64,000 bases of DNA. Origin: Owenia fusiformis (lineage: Eukaryota > Annelida > Polychaeta > Sabellida > Oweniidae). Shown here piece by piece: positions 1-13,000 of the stretch. Both the position numbers and the translations under genes were made by a program. The number at the start of each line of letters is the position of its first letter. The first letter of the stretch is position 1. The notes below the pieces were generated by a model that saw nothing but the letters and a program-made list of their open reading frames with translations, ran no database searches and had not been told where the DNA came from. The DNA is taken from NCBI GenBank assembly GCA_903813345.2, contig CAIIXF020000009.1, positions 31,065,259-31,129,258 on the forward strand, given 5' to 3'.

Positions 1-11
1 GAGGTAATACT

Positions 12-881
12 CAGTGTTCGCGCTAGCCATTTAAATTTCTGAGTCCCAGGGACGCAACACATTTAAAAATGTGAGTCCCGTCTAATTTTTTTGCGTCCCT
101 CATATTTTGTTATTAAAGTGAAAGTGAAGTGGGCGATAATAGAGTGCTTACGCTAAAACGGGATAAAGTGACATATATTGTAATTTTACGCATTCTCCCA
201 ATAAATATCTATCATTTGGTCCTTTTCACACAATTCTTTACTAATGTTATACCAAAATTCTCTGAAATGAATGAAAGAAATACTCAAATTAAGAGTTGTT
301 TTCACATTTTACCAACCACCGATCTTCAAGGTCGTGTCAAGGTCGTGAACTTTTTGTTTCTTTTTATAACATTTCTCGATCCTTACTCTGACGACTTTTG
401 GATGAAAAACGTTGATCTATCATTAAATAATTATATTGATGTATAACATTAGATCGGTATCTAACGGTTCCTAGTGGAAGTAAGCTTAACTAAGATTATC
501 GTGAAAAACAAGTCTCAATTCTCAATTTTGAAACTAATGTTTGCGTACAACAGATTATCCAGCTTCGGTATACTCCGGAATGACTCGGAGGGCACTAGAG
601 CCAATCAAATGCTGTGTTTCAGATTAGAAACCCGCGAATATACTGAGACACTCCGGTAGCCAATCAGATTTGCCGACATAAACATTATTGAGATCAAGGA
701 AGTAGACGATTTGAAAATTCTTCAGAAAATCATGTTTTATCACTTCTACGCTGCAGTAAAAGTTACCTGATGGTGGTGTAGAATCTTTGCGTCCCAGGGA
801 CGTAAGTTATTTCTGATTTTCCCGTCCGACCTCTTGAAATTTCCGTAAGAAAGAGAAAAAACGGCGTCAACGCGAACACTG
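12..881. mobile_element. Non-autonomous hAT-like element, 5-bp target duplication (copy 1)
   Basis: The 870-bp element starts CAGTGTTCGCG and ends with its exact complement CGCGAACACTG. It is flanked by ATACT on both sides (7-11 and 882-886), a 5-bp target duplication. The inner ends carry repeated motifs such as GTCCCAGGGACG. No transposase reading frame is visible. CAGTG ends fit the hAT superfamily, and hAT groups that make 5-bp rather than 8-bp duplications are known; that assignment is inference. Related copies lie at 25899-27377 and 60887-61537. It lies in the intron before the exon at 1005-1164. Confidence 0.75.
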
Positions 882-1004
882 ATACTACATGTACTATATC
901 TCGTAATTGTTTTGAACATTTGTGTTCAGTGTCCAAATCAACTTGGAGAAACCAATTGTAATATTCAAAGTGGTTTATTAATTAATTTATATTTATATTT
1001 GCAG

Positions 1005-1164
1005 TTGGATGAAGATGGGATGGATTGAGGATTACTGGAATGGGCTCGATAAAGCCCTGGCAATACGGGACATGCTAGATGCCAAGGAAAAAGATCCTAC
1101 CACATATCACAAATACTGGGAAAAAGTACTTGATAGGCAGTCAAACAGAAAAATTGAACTCTAA
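1005..1164 (+). CDS. Terminal coding exon of an unrecognised gene entering from the left
   Basis: A good 3' splice site (AT-rich tract, then TTTGCAG ending at 1004) precedes an open frame that begins one base into the exon and runs 52 codons to a TAA at 1162-1164. The peptide starts WMKMGWIEDYWNGL, contains LDAKEKDPTTYHKYWEKVL and ends RKIEL. It is rich in Trp, Tyr and charged residues and reads like an amphipathic helical C-terminus. I do not recognise the family. The preceding exon must end with two bases of a split codon and lies outside the window, because the stretch to its left is intron with the element at 12-881. No further donor is visible, so this is called as the last exon. Coding composition and the splice site support it; no homology is claimed. 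Confidence 0.55.
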
Positions 1165-2350
1165 ATCAATTTCTCTTGAAGAATACTCATTCAATATACT
1201 GTAGGCTACTCCTGGTATTGCTCGCGTGTGTTTTAATTTCACTTTGTTCACAATCGCAAACATTTATCATCATGAAATGTTTCTTTTAAATCCCGGGAAT
1301 TTGTTAAATTAGTATTTACCTGGGATTATATTTCATTTATTTATATGAATATTATCGTCAAGTGTTGTTGGGCGATAATTTGAAAAAAATCTAAAATATC
1401 TATTATTTTGAGTTGGCTTATTGGGCCATTACTCAAATCTGCAAAATTAAATAGCCGTGAAACTGCAATTTTGAAAAATCGTGAAATTTTATAGCGTCGA
1501 AATTTACCGGGAGTACAGTATTCAGTTATCAAAACATTATCAACATCAAAATTTGTGAAAATACCTTGCATGCAGATAATCAAGAATGATAAATGTTCAC
1601 AATTTCAATATGCAAGAAAACTATTATAGAAATGTAAATTTGATTCAAATTTAAAACTACCATGTCGGCACAATGATTATATACATATGTGACATATTGT
1701 AACAGTCTTCAACTATTTTGTCGACAGTGTCCGGTGTAGGTGGTGACATTTTGCAAGTTAACGCCTTGTTGATAGAAGAGTGATCTAATTTTACTGTAAA
1801 ATGATCAACTGTAAAATGATCAGATGATAATGTTATACCTGATTGCTCAGGGTAGTAGGTTTTATTCTTTTATCTTTATGATAAAATACAGCATTAGTAA
1901 TATGATGAAGCAGACAATGAATATTCTGATGAAAAGTGGACGATTGTGTTATACTGTACTCAGATTCATGTATTTGTACTACTATTATGTCAATCCCATG
2001 CAGATTTGATAAACGAGAGCTGTCCAAAAAGTCTGGAAAATTTGTCATATAGCTGTTTTCAAATTATGAATTGATTTAATGTGATGGAATATTATGGTGA
2101 ACACAATATTGCAGTTTGTTGGGAATTTATTAACAATGTAATGTTTAAAAGATGGCACCATTAGTTCTGAGTTATCTTCCGTTGCATCCATTATGATTTA
2201 AATTTCCAGTCCTTTGTTTTGTTATAAATTTAGTATTTTTGATTTGATCCTTTGATTAAAGAAATACCTGAGAAATGCATTTGTGACATCGTATAAAATT
2301 CATGATTCTGACCATATGCGAATTTTCGAAGCATGCATTAAACATGTTAA
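1165..2350. other. AT-rich non-coding stretch after the terminal exon
   Basis: Probably 3' UTR and intergenic sequence. The short open frames here (1341-1583, 1824-2048) show no protein-like features. A fragment of the dispersed repeat with core GGTGGTGACATTTTGCA lies at about 1712-1765; related copies lie near 4620, 35750, 56960 and 59240. Confidence 0.5.
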
Positions 2351-2637
2351 AGGAACTAGAAGAGATAAAGAGTGTAAGATATCTGATCAAATATAGAATT
2401 TATTGAACATTTAACATGCAGAAAAGTTCAAATCTATTGAAATTGAGGAAATAGGGGGACATCTCCCTTTTCATTTTTTGCCTGATAGCTTTAAAAATAA
2501 AAGGATTGTCCTAAAATGAAGCCAGAATTATTGAACCTTTTAAAAAATAGATGTGACTTTGAATGGTGAGAGCAAAAAAATAGTGTAAAGTTTGACTTAC
2601 ACTTACTCTCAACTTATCTCTATCTCTTCTTGTTCCT
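2351..2637. mobile_element. TTAA-flanked MITE (copy 1)
   Basis: A 287-bp element has inverted ends AGGAACTAGAAGAGATA (left) and TATCTC..TTCTTGTTCCT (right). It is flanked by TTAA on both sides (2347-2350 and 2638-2641). TTAA duplications are typical of piggyBac and Kolobok superfamilies; which one cannot be decided without a transposase. Internal sequence (GATCAAATATA, later TGAAGCCA) is shared with a second, more diverged copy near 22845-23166. Confidence 0.75.
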
Positions 2638-2641
2638 TTAA

Positions 2642-3528
2642 GAAAAATGTACATGTTTTACGAAATTGACAATATATCAATTTCTTATATATCCACAATA
2701 TGATTAAACATGTATATGAATCTTTGATACAGAAAGTTACATAGAGGCTATTGTTCAATATCTGAATATTTTAATAAAAATAGATGAGATTATTTTAAAA
2801 GTAGATATATTTTTATTGTTTCAATTGATCAAATGTGGTATAAATTTGTCTTGTAGCGAGCAGATATATAATTGATATCCCCAGTCAGTAAAAACAACAT
2901 AAATGTTGCCTTGGATGGATAACTTATATAGTATAAGGCTATTCAAAGTAATTATATGTTTAACATTCTGACAAATGGCCAAATCTTTGGAGAGTGGTTT
3001 GTGAAAAGAAGAATATAAAAAATAAAAACAAAAAACTTTATCTGTTGTATTCCTATTAGGATTCTATATTATCAAAGAATACAAAGCAAACAATTAACAA
3101 AATTAATAAAGCCACAGTACACCTCTTGAGTTCACAAAAATTTTTCAATCAAGACTTACTGAATAAAATGCTAAATACATGCAAGTTTAAATCTGGAAAC
3201 TCCTTTCACTATGATATTGTTATTTTGAGAACAAATGTCAAAATAACCAAAAAGACAAAAGTCTCACATTTATTGGGTCAGATGATTAGCTCAATAAGAA
3301 GTTATTTTATTGTACTGCATTAATTGTGCTACTGCCCCCCCCCCCCTTACCTGAACCCCCATCTCTCCACAGTACCCACTAACTCCATTATAAAATTTTA
3401 CTATCCTCTGGGTCTCCTAAAATAGTAAAATGAACTAATAATATGATGTATATGAGGGGGTTCTTACAAACCTTTAAAAATCATAGCTGTTGTAAGGGGT
3501 CTTTATCAGTTCTGTTTTCATCCGCTAG
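2642..3528. other. AT-rich non-coding stretch with a poly-C tract
   Basis: No gene is seen. A homopolymer run of C lies at about 3334-3346, followed by CT-rich sequence. The open frame at 3126-3323 lacks a convincing start and shows no family features. Confidence 0.4.
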
Positions 3529-3772
3529 GTGTCAGGACGTATCAGAAGAACAATATTGGAAACACAGGTGAGAAAAATCCCACATAATTATCACTCTCTG
3601 CGACATTCAACAAATCTATGTGGTAACATAATGATATATAGCTGTTAATCGTCTAGTAATCTAGCGCGTTGTCAATCTTCAGGTCCCGTTATGGCAACGC
3701 AGGATGTATTACAAGAGAGAGAACAATACTGCTGAATTTGACATTGACCAAAATGACAGCCAACCTCCATAA
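3529..3772 (+). other. Two exon-like blocks just upstream of MARCHF8 (doubtful)
   Basis: Block 1 (3529-3567) follows CCGCTAG and ends CACAG before GTGAGA, a good donor. Block 2 (3683-3772) follows AATCTTCAG and, joined in the simplest phase, gives VSGRIRRTILETQ then VPLWQRRMYYKRE and on to a TAA at 3770-3772. More than one phase stays open, so the coding frame is not certain. The blocks share a similar core (CAGGACGTATCAGAAGA / CAGGATGTATTACAAGA), suggesting one is a duplicate of the other. They could be a 5' UTR exon set of MARCHF8, an alternative end of the upstream gene, or chance. The MARCHF8 start codon lies only 128 bp further on. Confidence 0.25.
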
Positions 3773-3900
3773 ATAATCAGGTTGATGTTGACTCAAGGGT
3801 AAAATGGCAATATTTTATTGAGTTTACACTGGATCAATTCAAGTGCCTTTTGGATTCGTGGTCCCTTATGCCATTATCAGATGAGGAGTCGGGAGACACA

Positions 3901-4023
3901 ATGCCAATACAGCAAATACGTGTCTCGCCCATTGGGACAAGGGATAACGAGCGAGAACCCACTGTTAAGATGGTGAAAGAGACAGAAGCAGTCTCCATAG
4001 ACTCCAAAAATATAGAGCCTAAG
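3901..4023 (+). CDS. MARCHF8: MARCHF8 coding exon 1 (cytosolic N-terminus)
   Basis: Encodes 41 residues, starting MPIQQIRV and ending KNIEPK at the donor AAG/GTAGGA (4024-4025). The frame stays open upstream past an ATG at 3868 (MPLSDEESGDT) to at least 3781, where a weak AG occurs, so a longer N-terminus is possible. The 3901 start is preferred for its purine at -3 and its similarity to the vertebrate N-terminus. The region is low in hydrophobic residues and probably disordered, as in relatives. Confidence 0.75.
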
Positions 4024-7000
4024 GTAGGAAATTTAAAGTGTAACTGCATTATGATGTAAAAGAATCACCATCGTACACATAGATATGGAACTTCACTTCT
4101 TCAGCTCCATGCTAATGCAAGTTATTTATTTGAGTTTCACCACCTTGAAAGCCCATGATCTGACGAACTGAGATATCCTCGAATACATGGCTCCAGACAT
4201 TTTTCACTCTATGTTCCTTCTCAGAGCTGATGTCTGGAGCTCTGTTCAGAGGATGAATGGTGTTACATTTACTACGTATGGTAATGTATGGCCTACATAT
4301 GGCTATGATAGCGCTGCAGCATGTTCATCGTAGATCTGGGTAACTAATCCCAAGGGAATGACAATGAAAATAAAGATTATCTTATGATGCTATTGGCTTT
4401 AACTATGATAAACTACAGGGCTCTATGGTATTGCAATATAATGATGATATAAATTCATCGTTTTTGATGGCATTTGATAATATTAATACCTGTGTAATGG
4501 TGGTAATTTTATTGGAAAATCGGTTGATAATAGACTGTTGACCTGACCATAATCAGCAATCACATGTTACACCATGGTATTTTATGTCATGTCCAACATA
4601 TATAACCATTTTCATGGACATATGTCATCTCTAACTAAGTGGTTGGTGTTCGGAGTTTAGCATCTGTAACAAATGGCAGGTGGTGACATTTTGCATTGCC
4701 TTGTATATCATGGTCATATACCATTGACTCCATCATACGTCCATAGTCTTATACTGGTATATTTTTAAAATGATATGTTAGTAGACTTAAAGCTGGACTA
4801 CGCTCCGAAAGGCAATCTTGGGTTGTTTCAGGGGTGAACTTTATCATTTTGAGCTTATGAAAGATTATAGAATGATGAACAAATGGGGCAAATCTTGTGT
4901 ATAAATACTTACGATAAATGTGTCATTTCAAAGATTTTTCATTGAATTTGCTTCGATCGGAGCCGGCGATATGATTTTGGAAAGGTTTCTAAATGAAGAA
5001 CGTGACGTCACTTCCGAAGCGTTTAATTACTTCCACCATCCATAATAATACGGTGGTGTAGCGGTAGAATCCTCGCCGAGCACGCGGGAGGCCCGGGTTC
5101 GAATCCCGCATTCACCTTTTTATTTTTTTAACTAAATGATTGTTCTTTGATATTCATAGAAAAAAACAATTTTTAATTACATAAAATATTAGAGTTTGAA
5201 AATGTAAAAACAATATATGTCAACATATTGCGTTTTGGAGCGATGTGCAGGTTTAAAGTATATAGACATAGTTGGTGTCCGAGATAATCAATATTATTTT
5301 AGTGATGCTTTTTGATGAGCTCTTTAATATATGTCACATATGGTAAATAATGCCAGGATGTATATGGGCTGGAATTTATTTCTATTCAATTATCCCGTTT
5401 ATCCCATTAACTAAGCACTTCAATGTCATTACATGTTCTCTCATTGTCTTTCTATTAAATGTCATGTTAACTTTACTCTTAATTCACTTCGAGAATTTAT
5501 CAATAAGTCTGAATATTCTCTGGTATTAAATGACTGAACTCGATACTGAATTAACATATGCTCCCATAGAAATGATATCCTTATGATCGGTATTATCAGA
5601 TTAAAATTTGACTCAAAATTAAATATGAATGGCTAAAGACCAGAAAATGACACTATCATAATTGTATTTAAATTTATTGTAACCAGGGCAGGGGATGAAG
5701 GTATTTTGTGTTGCGGTATCCATCTCACCAATTTTTTACCTGAGCCACTCGAATGATAATTTTTTCATATATGATAGAAGAAGCAAAGTTTTGAATGATT
5801 ATTACGTGAAAAAATGGTGTGTATCACATACTCCCCCCAAAAAAGAAAATTCTGCTATCTCTCATTACTATGTCCATGGGCTTTCAACTTTGATATTCAT
5901 TCAAGTCTCATACACAGGCAAATTTCATCGGGCCCTGTGCGAGCTTGTACGAGCCTCGAGAATTACGAGTCATTACGGTCAAAAAGGAGCACAATCCTCG
6001 TATGGGGCTCGTTTTTCAAGGCTTGTATGAGCTTGAGCTTGTAATTATAGTTTGCGAGGCCCATACAAGTATGTACAAGGCTCGTAATTTTGAGCCCCGT
6101 ACGAGCTCGTACGAGGCCCATTATCGGACATTTTAACTGATTAACAGCAAGAAAAATTAACAAAAAAACATATTCATTTATAAAATATGACATATGTTTA
6201 TTTATTTTGGTCATTATTGATACATTTGATAACAAATATATTATTATCGCACGAGGCCCATTATTGGACATTTTAACAGCACAAAAAAATTAACAAAAAA
6301 ACATATTCATTTATAAAATGTGTCATTATTGATACATTTGATACATTACAATAATATTTATTTTCATCACTTTTCAACTTATTTAATATCACTCGCAAAG
6401 GTTTTTATATGCATTCTCTTCCCTTGTTATGAAATATGGTGTCTCTCATTGGTAACCCTGTTTATTTTGTTTCCTAGCTTTTATACTGTTTATCATGTTG
6501 AAACAGACATGCGAATATTTTGAAATTATTGAAGACATATTAATTAATAATTAGATATAATTGAAATGTAATTTCTCAAGTATGCTGTATTTTATTTCAT
6601 CAATCAAAAAGTGTTCATCAAAATAAACGAGCAATTACGAGGGTCTGATGTTATTTGCCTCTGTACTCTTCAAAACACTGAGAATGAATTCAGTTTTTCA
6701 AAATGTTCTTCTCTTCTTTCTCTGGTTCAAATCAAAGTTATAATATAAAATATGTAGCTACTTATGCTACTAGCTACCAATGCATGTAGGAAGTAATACC
6801 AGGAGATAACAACTGAAACCGTTGAAATATGGTATTATTAATTTTTGGCTCACATCTGTCTGTCTATCTGTCTAAACTAATGCTCATATTCAATTTATTG
6901 AGGTCTATACTGGTAATATATACCATGGTCCTGGCTCATCCTACTTTTCTATACTGGTAATATATACCATTGGTCCTGGCTCATCCTACTTTTGGCTTAT

Positions 7001-10000
7001 CCTTGTGAAGTCAGCTTTTTTGTTAATAAAATATCATATTTTTCAGAATATACTCACTGTGTGAGCCTATTAAAATATGCTATTCATTTAAATGTTTCAG
7101 CCAAAATCCCATATCAGATCCCGTATTAGATCCGGTATCAGCCAAAATCCTGTATCAGAACCCGTATCAGAACTATCAGAAAATTTCATGAGACTTAATA
7201 TCGTGTTATTATGGAATATTATTATCCATATTAGTATTATAAATTATTTTTATTTAAAAATTTGTTAATAAAAGTTGAAAATGTCATTCGATGAATTAGA
7301 TTGTATCATTTAATGCCACCATCATTGGGTGACGACATAAAAACTAGTTTCAGAAAAATATTATGGAATAAATAGGTTATTGATGGTCGTGATGGAATAT
7401 GAATTTTTCCTCAAGAAAATATGATATTGGCCTCGGAAAATATCATATTTACACTCGGGCTGTCAGTCTCGGTCAATATGATATTTTCCTTGATCAATAT
7501 CGTATTGTCCCTCAAAATAAAATTCATATTCCATCCCTCCCATTAAATAATCTCTATATCTTTACAAAACTGTAATTTATGATAATATCAAACCATGCAT
7601 TAATTGATATATTTCATTTGCAGTTGATCGGGTCTTTGCTAGAGGTTTATATGCTTGGATGGCTTGAGATATTTAATAATTATTTGCCTTGTTTTAATAT
7701 CAGTTTGTCATCTTAATTTACTGTAAGTATATTATAACACTGTTGCCAGGTAACATATAAGGAAGATAGAGAGAATATTCTCTATAATTTATGATACACC
7801 CAGCAATGGATAATAGCCTGCTAGGAAAATTTGTATTGTTCTATTGGTCTCTTTATTGAACACAATGCCTTTCTATCTAACCAATACCCTTACAAATTAG
7901 TAATCTGTTTATTGGCAAGTACGACATAGAGTGGGTTATCTAAAAATCTCTTCGGTTAAACCATTTTAAGAATTGTAAGGTTTGGCATGTGTTATGACTT
8001 TTTTGTTGCATTTTTAGAGCAAAAGAAAATAATTCTGGTCAGTGAGTGAGTTTTTTCGAATTCCACCATAAGTTCTTGTAAACAGAAAGTTAATTACCTC
8101 TTGGGCTCAAACTTGTTGGTCACCACAACTTTGATTGGGCGTCAGGCTTTTATTTACTACATACTCAGCTTTAGCCAAGTGATCAAATCCCATTGAAACT
8201 GAGTAATGTTTCAATATTCAGTGTTATCTGAAAACAAATTTCTTATTAGAATTTGAAGTACAAAAATGGCCATTAAAAATGCATATCGAAACTTTTTACA
8301 AATATAGATGTACAGTAAAACAAGCCCAAATTTTCTCTTGTCCTTACAGTATGTGGCGACGTCTATACCAGATCGTTTTTGATTGAAATATGAGATAACT
8401 GCAATGAATACCACACTTTCTTATGGCCCCAACCTGTTAAACACCTTTTAGATGAGACTAAACCAGAGAAACTTGCCGCTTGAAGTTACAGTAATTTTGT
8501 ATACCCGGGTTTACAATATGTACTGGATGAAATGAATGAACTCGAGTTTTACTCGAGTTTTGGAAATATTTGGCAAGTTGAACTCGAGTTGGATTTTTCT
8601 GGCGAGTTACACCTCTAGTTTGAACACAGTCCAAACGATGGAATATTGAAATATTTGGAACAAAACAAGAAAATTAATATGATTCAGCAACCCGTTGAAA
8701 AAAACTGGGAAGATCACTTGAGTGAAATAACTGTTTTCATTAAAGTTGGTCAAAATATATACAAATTTTTCCTGATTTTCCCATTTTCAAATTGGTTCAG
8801 ATTCTCATGTAGGTGCACTGGTGAGGGCTCCCCAAGAAGTGGCAGTGAGGTCGCTTTTGTCACTTTTAAAATTTCAAAATTCTCACTTTGTCACATTTAG
8901 AATTGACTTGTCATATTTTCTCAGATTCATTCTTTTTGAGTCAGTCAAAGTATTCAATGCACTAAATAGTCTGTTATGTTCCATTGTTTGATTACTGGTT
9001 AGAATAAGTCATCTTAACTTGCATCAATTTACATTCACAATGAATTGTCTATTTTTGTCACTCTCAAAACACTTGTCAGTCCAATAAAATATGTACAAAA
9101 TTGTCACTTGCAAGCATTTATTTGTCACATTTATTTATTTTTAAGTACCCCAAAGTCACATTTAGTCACATTTTTAGGCCAGGTCGCCTTATCACATACC
9201 CTTTTGGGAGCCCCCTGGTGCAATCATACTTTCAAAATCATAAGTGGGTGCAAACTCATTTACTTCAATGCAAGAGAGAAGATAATAAAAGGACATAGAA
9301 AAGAATCTGAGATATGTCTAAATCCATATTATTAAATAACCATGAAGTGTGTCTCTTGCCAATTTAAAAGCATTTACCCTCGTATATTAGCTTATTCACT
9401 TCTCTAAAAGTCATTGATGATGGAGGCTTATATCTGTAATGTTAAAATAGACATTGATGCTCAAGTGGATTCTTCCTTAAGAATTCATTTCTCTTTTATT
9501 ATACAACTTAGAATTGCTCGACTGTTGCTTGATATTTAAATCGGAGACAGTATTGCAATTTGCGAGAAATCTAATCTATATAGTTAATGAATGATAACTA
9601 AAACATATTTGAAATGGAAGTATCTTTGAATTGTTTACTGCATAAAGTTCATTCATGCAGCATGTCTAAATGTGATTGATAACCATTCGTAAATTATCAT
9701 GATCATCATTTCTACATCTTCTATTAAACACAATGTCATTACAGAAAGAGAGATTATATAGAGAAATAACTATGATAAACAACGCTCTGATTATGATGAT
9801 TTGTCCTCTCCGCTATCGTAATTTTTTCCAAACTGGAAACTGTGTATTGATCAAGTCTAAGATGTACAAATAGAAATACACTGTGAATGGTATCAAAGTA
9901 ACTGATAAATAAGCATGATCGATATTTAAAAATATGTTATGTGTTGAGTTACAAACAAACAAACAAACAAATTTTTGTCACAGCTTCAACATTAAAAACT

Positions 10001-13000
10001 GCTACTTTAATTGGTTACTTTCATCTACCTATATAGCTGACATTCAGTTTATTTCTAAACTCTAATCAAATATCATTCATTTTTAAAGTAAATAAGCTTA
10101 TAAAGCATGAATAAAAGCATCAAAACTATGAAATTATCTGCCTTCATCAGAGGCTAAGATTTTACTGTCTCTTTTTATGTCTAGGTTTTAGGGTAGCTTA
10201 TGTAAGACACAGAGGCTCCGTAATCAATGATTCAGCAATATTTCTAGGGACTTTTTTGCTTCTCTGAATACAGATAAGATATTACCCATGTAATAGTGAC
10301 TAAAAGAGCTGTTGCTTAATCAAATATTTGCTCGCCAATTTATTTTAAAATCATGAAAACTTCATACTTTAGAAAACCAAGATGGCTGAATTGTTAATTT
10401 ACAGTTACATGTATTTGCAATTTTTATTCTATAATTAAATTGTCATATATAATCTTGTAGTGTAAGTTATATAAAGTAGATGATGAATATTGCATAGAGA
10501 TAATGGCATGGGCGCCTAGACTATCAATAAACCTGACTATATGTAAATATCATGCTAATGGGAGTGACTTTTGTTTGATGTAAGATTTGTGTCAGTGATG
10601 TAACAAAAATCATTATAAAGATGTAGGTGTGGCAGGGAGGTTTGGGACAAATTGACCTTCAAAGCATTAGATTGACCTTGGTATAAATACTTTTAGTGAT
10701 CTTCAAAGTATTAATGATCAATATGTATACATACTAAATACTAATTCAATATCTTGAAAAACATATTTGCTTTGTTTTCATTTTTATTTTGAGCAACCAT
10801 ATCGGATGCCACGATAAAGTACACTGTCCACTCTAGATATATATAGGAGGTAATAGACCCTGGGGGTTCAGTCTAAATAATTTGGGTAGGTATGTGCAGC
10901 ACAGGCAATTTTGGCTTAGGGCATAAACCATGGAACCTGGCCAATCTGAGAGAGAACCCTTTTTAAGTCAAAAATCGTTTTTTACAAAAATGGTAATAAA
11001 TTGGTTGAATCAGTTGGCGAGTTCTGGGACAATTCACCGAAAAATTTGATTTTGTAATCAATATACCAATATTTCAGGGAATTTAGTCCCTTTTATAAGA
11101 GAGAGGATATAAGAGAGGAATTATACATGGAAATCTTGAGAGGAAATTGACGTTGAAAAAATGCTCAAAAAGGGGGTCCTTGGCGCGGCACATAGGTATC
11201 AAGAGGTATGTTGGAGTGAAACCCAATATTTCAATTATCAAGTTATCAGATACATTTGTTAAAGTCTACATTAAAAAGTTATTATGAACAAAAATGTAGT
11301 AGCAATTTTTTGTTACTGTACTGTTTACTCATTTTTACCTGTCATCAAAATGAGTGAAATTGTTTTGCAGTATGTACATTTTGTACCAGACTTAATGATT
11401 CAATTTATATTCATTATTATGAGGAAAATCACAACAGCTGTAAATACATAATGGTAAGATGTAAAATAAACAGACGAAAATTGCATTGATTTCATTTATG
11501 CTATCTATCTATTCCCATATTTAACATCAATTATCAAGCTTTTTACTCTAATTTTCTGTTTTTCATTTGAATGAATAGGTGATGACTCCATTCTTAGGTA
11601 TACTTGTATTTTATTCCTCATAAATTCCACTCATTTCTAAAATATTTCACATATTAATCTATGACAACATTTAGCTCATGGTCAGGTAATAGCAAAGTAA
11701 ATAGTTTAGGCTGCAAATGAAAGTATTTCTTACTCTAAGTACACACATATATGATGCTTATACTAACCCTGGATTTACCTGGTATATTGATTTATTCTGG
11801 CCTCCAAATGTTGATGTGCAGCTTTCACTATCAGTTTGCCAGGCTACGTTTAAAGTTGCAGACTGACGACAACCCATCATTGTGAAATTGTTTCGCTTTT
11901 TTTCTTTTTTGTATATATAACATGGTAAGAATTGCCTGTCCTGAGAAAATTTCCATTCATTGATCAAAATATTTTTCATTTGAAATGTTTTTCTCAAATA
12001 CATTTGTTAAATACAAAAATTAAAATTGTTAAGAAACAAAAGAGAAATTACTCCTGCTAAAAAAGTGAAAAAACCCTTACTAAAAGCAAATCCTTGGAAA
12101 ATCACTGTATAATCATGTATGTTTATTAAATATGTTAAAGGTTGAAATAAAGATTTTTCTCTTATGGAAGAGGCTTTAATATTTAAAACGTTGACTTGAA
12201 ACAGCATTATTTATGGATATGTAAATTATTGTTAACATGTTTATTGATTATTCATAAAACTTGCATAATCTTTTTCATAATCATATTGTTGAACATTAAT
12301 GTTCATCAATATTCCATCAATATTATTTCATTTTACATTGAAAGGAGAATCTTATCATACGCCATTTCTTCAGCTAAGGCCACCGGGGTACTACATGCCA
12401 TGTGCACCAAGTACAATTAGCATCTTGCCAAGTACGAAGTATACACATTGCCCAGCATGTGGACCAAGTTACAAGTCACATGCTGCCAAGTCCCATATTC
12501 AAAATTTTCGAAGTCTTAATGATAAACCTCGCATGTGCAGCATGTGGACCAAGTTAGCAAGTGACATGGTACCATGTTGCATGTTCAAATAGCATCTTGC
12601 CAAGTTTAAACTATACATCTCGCATGTGCAGCATGTGGACCAAGTTAGCAAGTGACATGCTGCCATGTAACATGTTCAAATAGCATCTTGCCAAGTTTAA
12701 ACTATACATCTTGCATGTGCAGCATGTGGACCAAGTTAGCAAGTGACATGGTACCATGTTGCATGTTCAAATAGCATCTTGCCAAGTTTAAACTATATAT
12801 CTTGCATGTGCTGCATGTGGACCAAGTTAGCAAGTGACATGCTGCCATGTTGCATGTTCAAATAGCATCTTGCCAAGTTTAAACTATACATCTCGCATGT
12901 GCAGCATGTGGACCAAGTTAGCAAGTGACATGCTACCATGTTGCATGTTCAAATAGCATCTTGCCAAGTTTAAACTATACATCTCGCATGTGCTGCATGT

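Noticed and set aside
5051-5117. Functional tRNA-Gly gene
   Set aside because: Acceptor and T stems are broken and the anticodon loop is changed, although the B box is intact.
5695-6136. Overlapping open frames up to 111 codons
   Set aside because: They run through GAGCTCGTACGAG palindromic repeats; no protein features.
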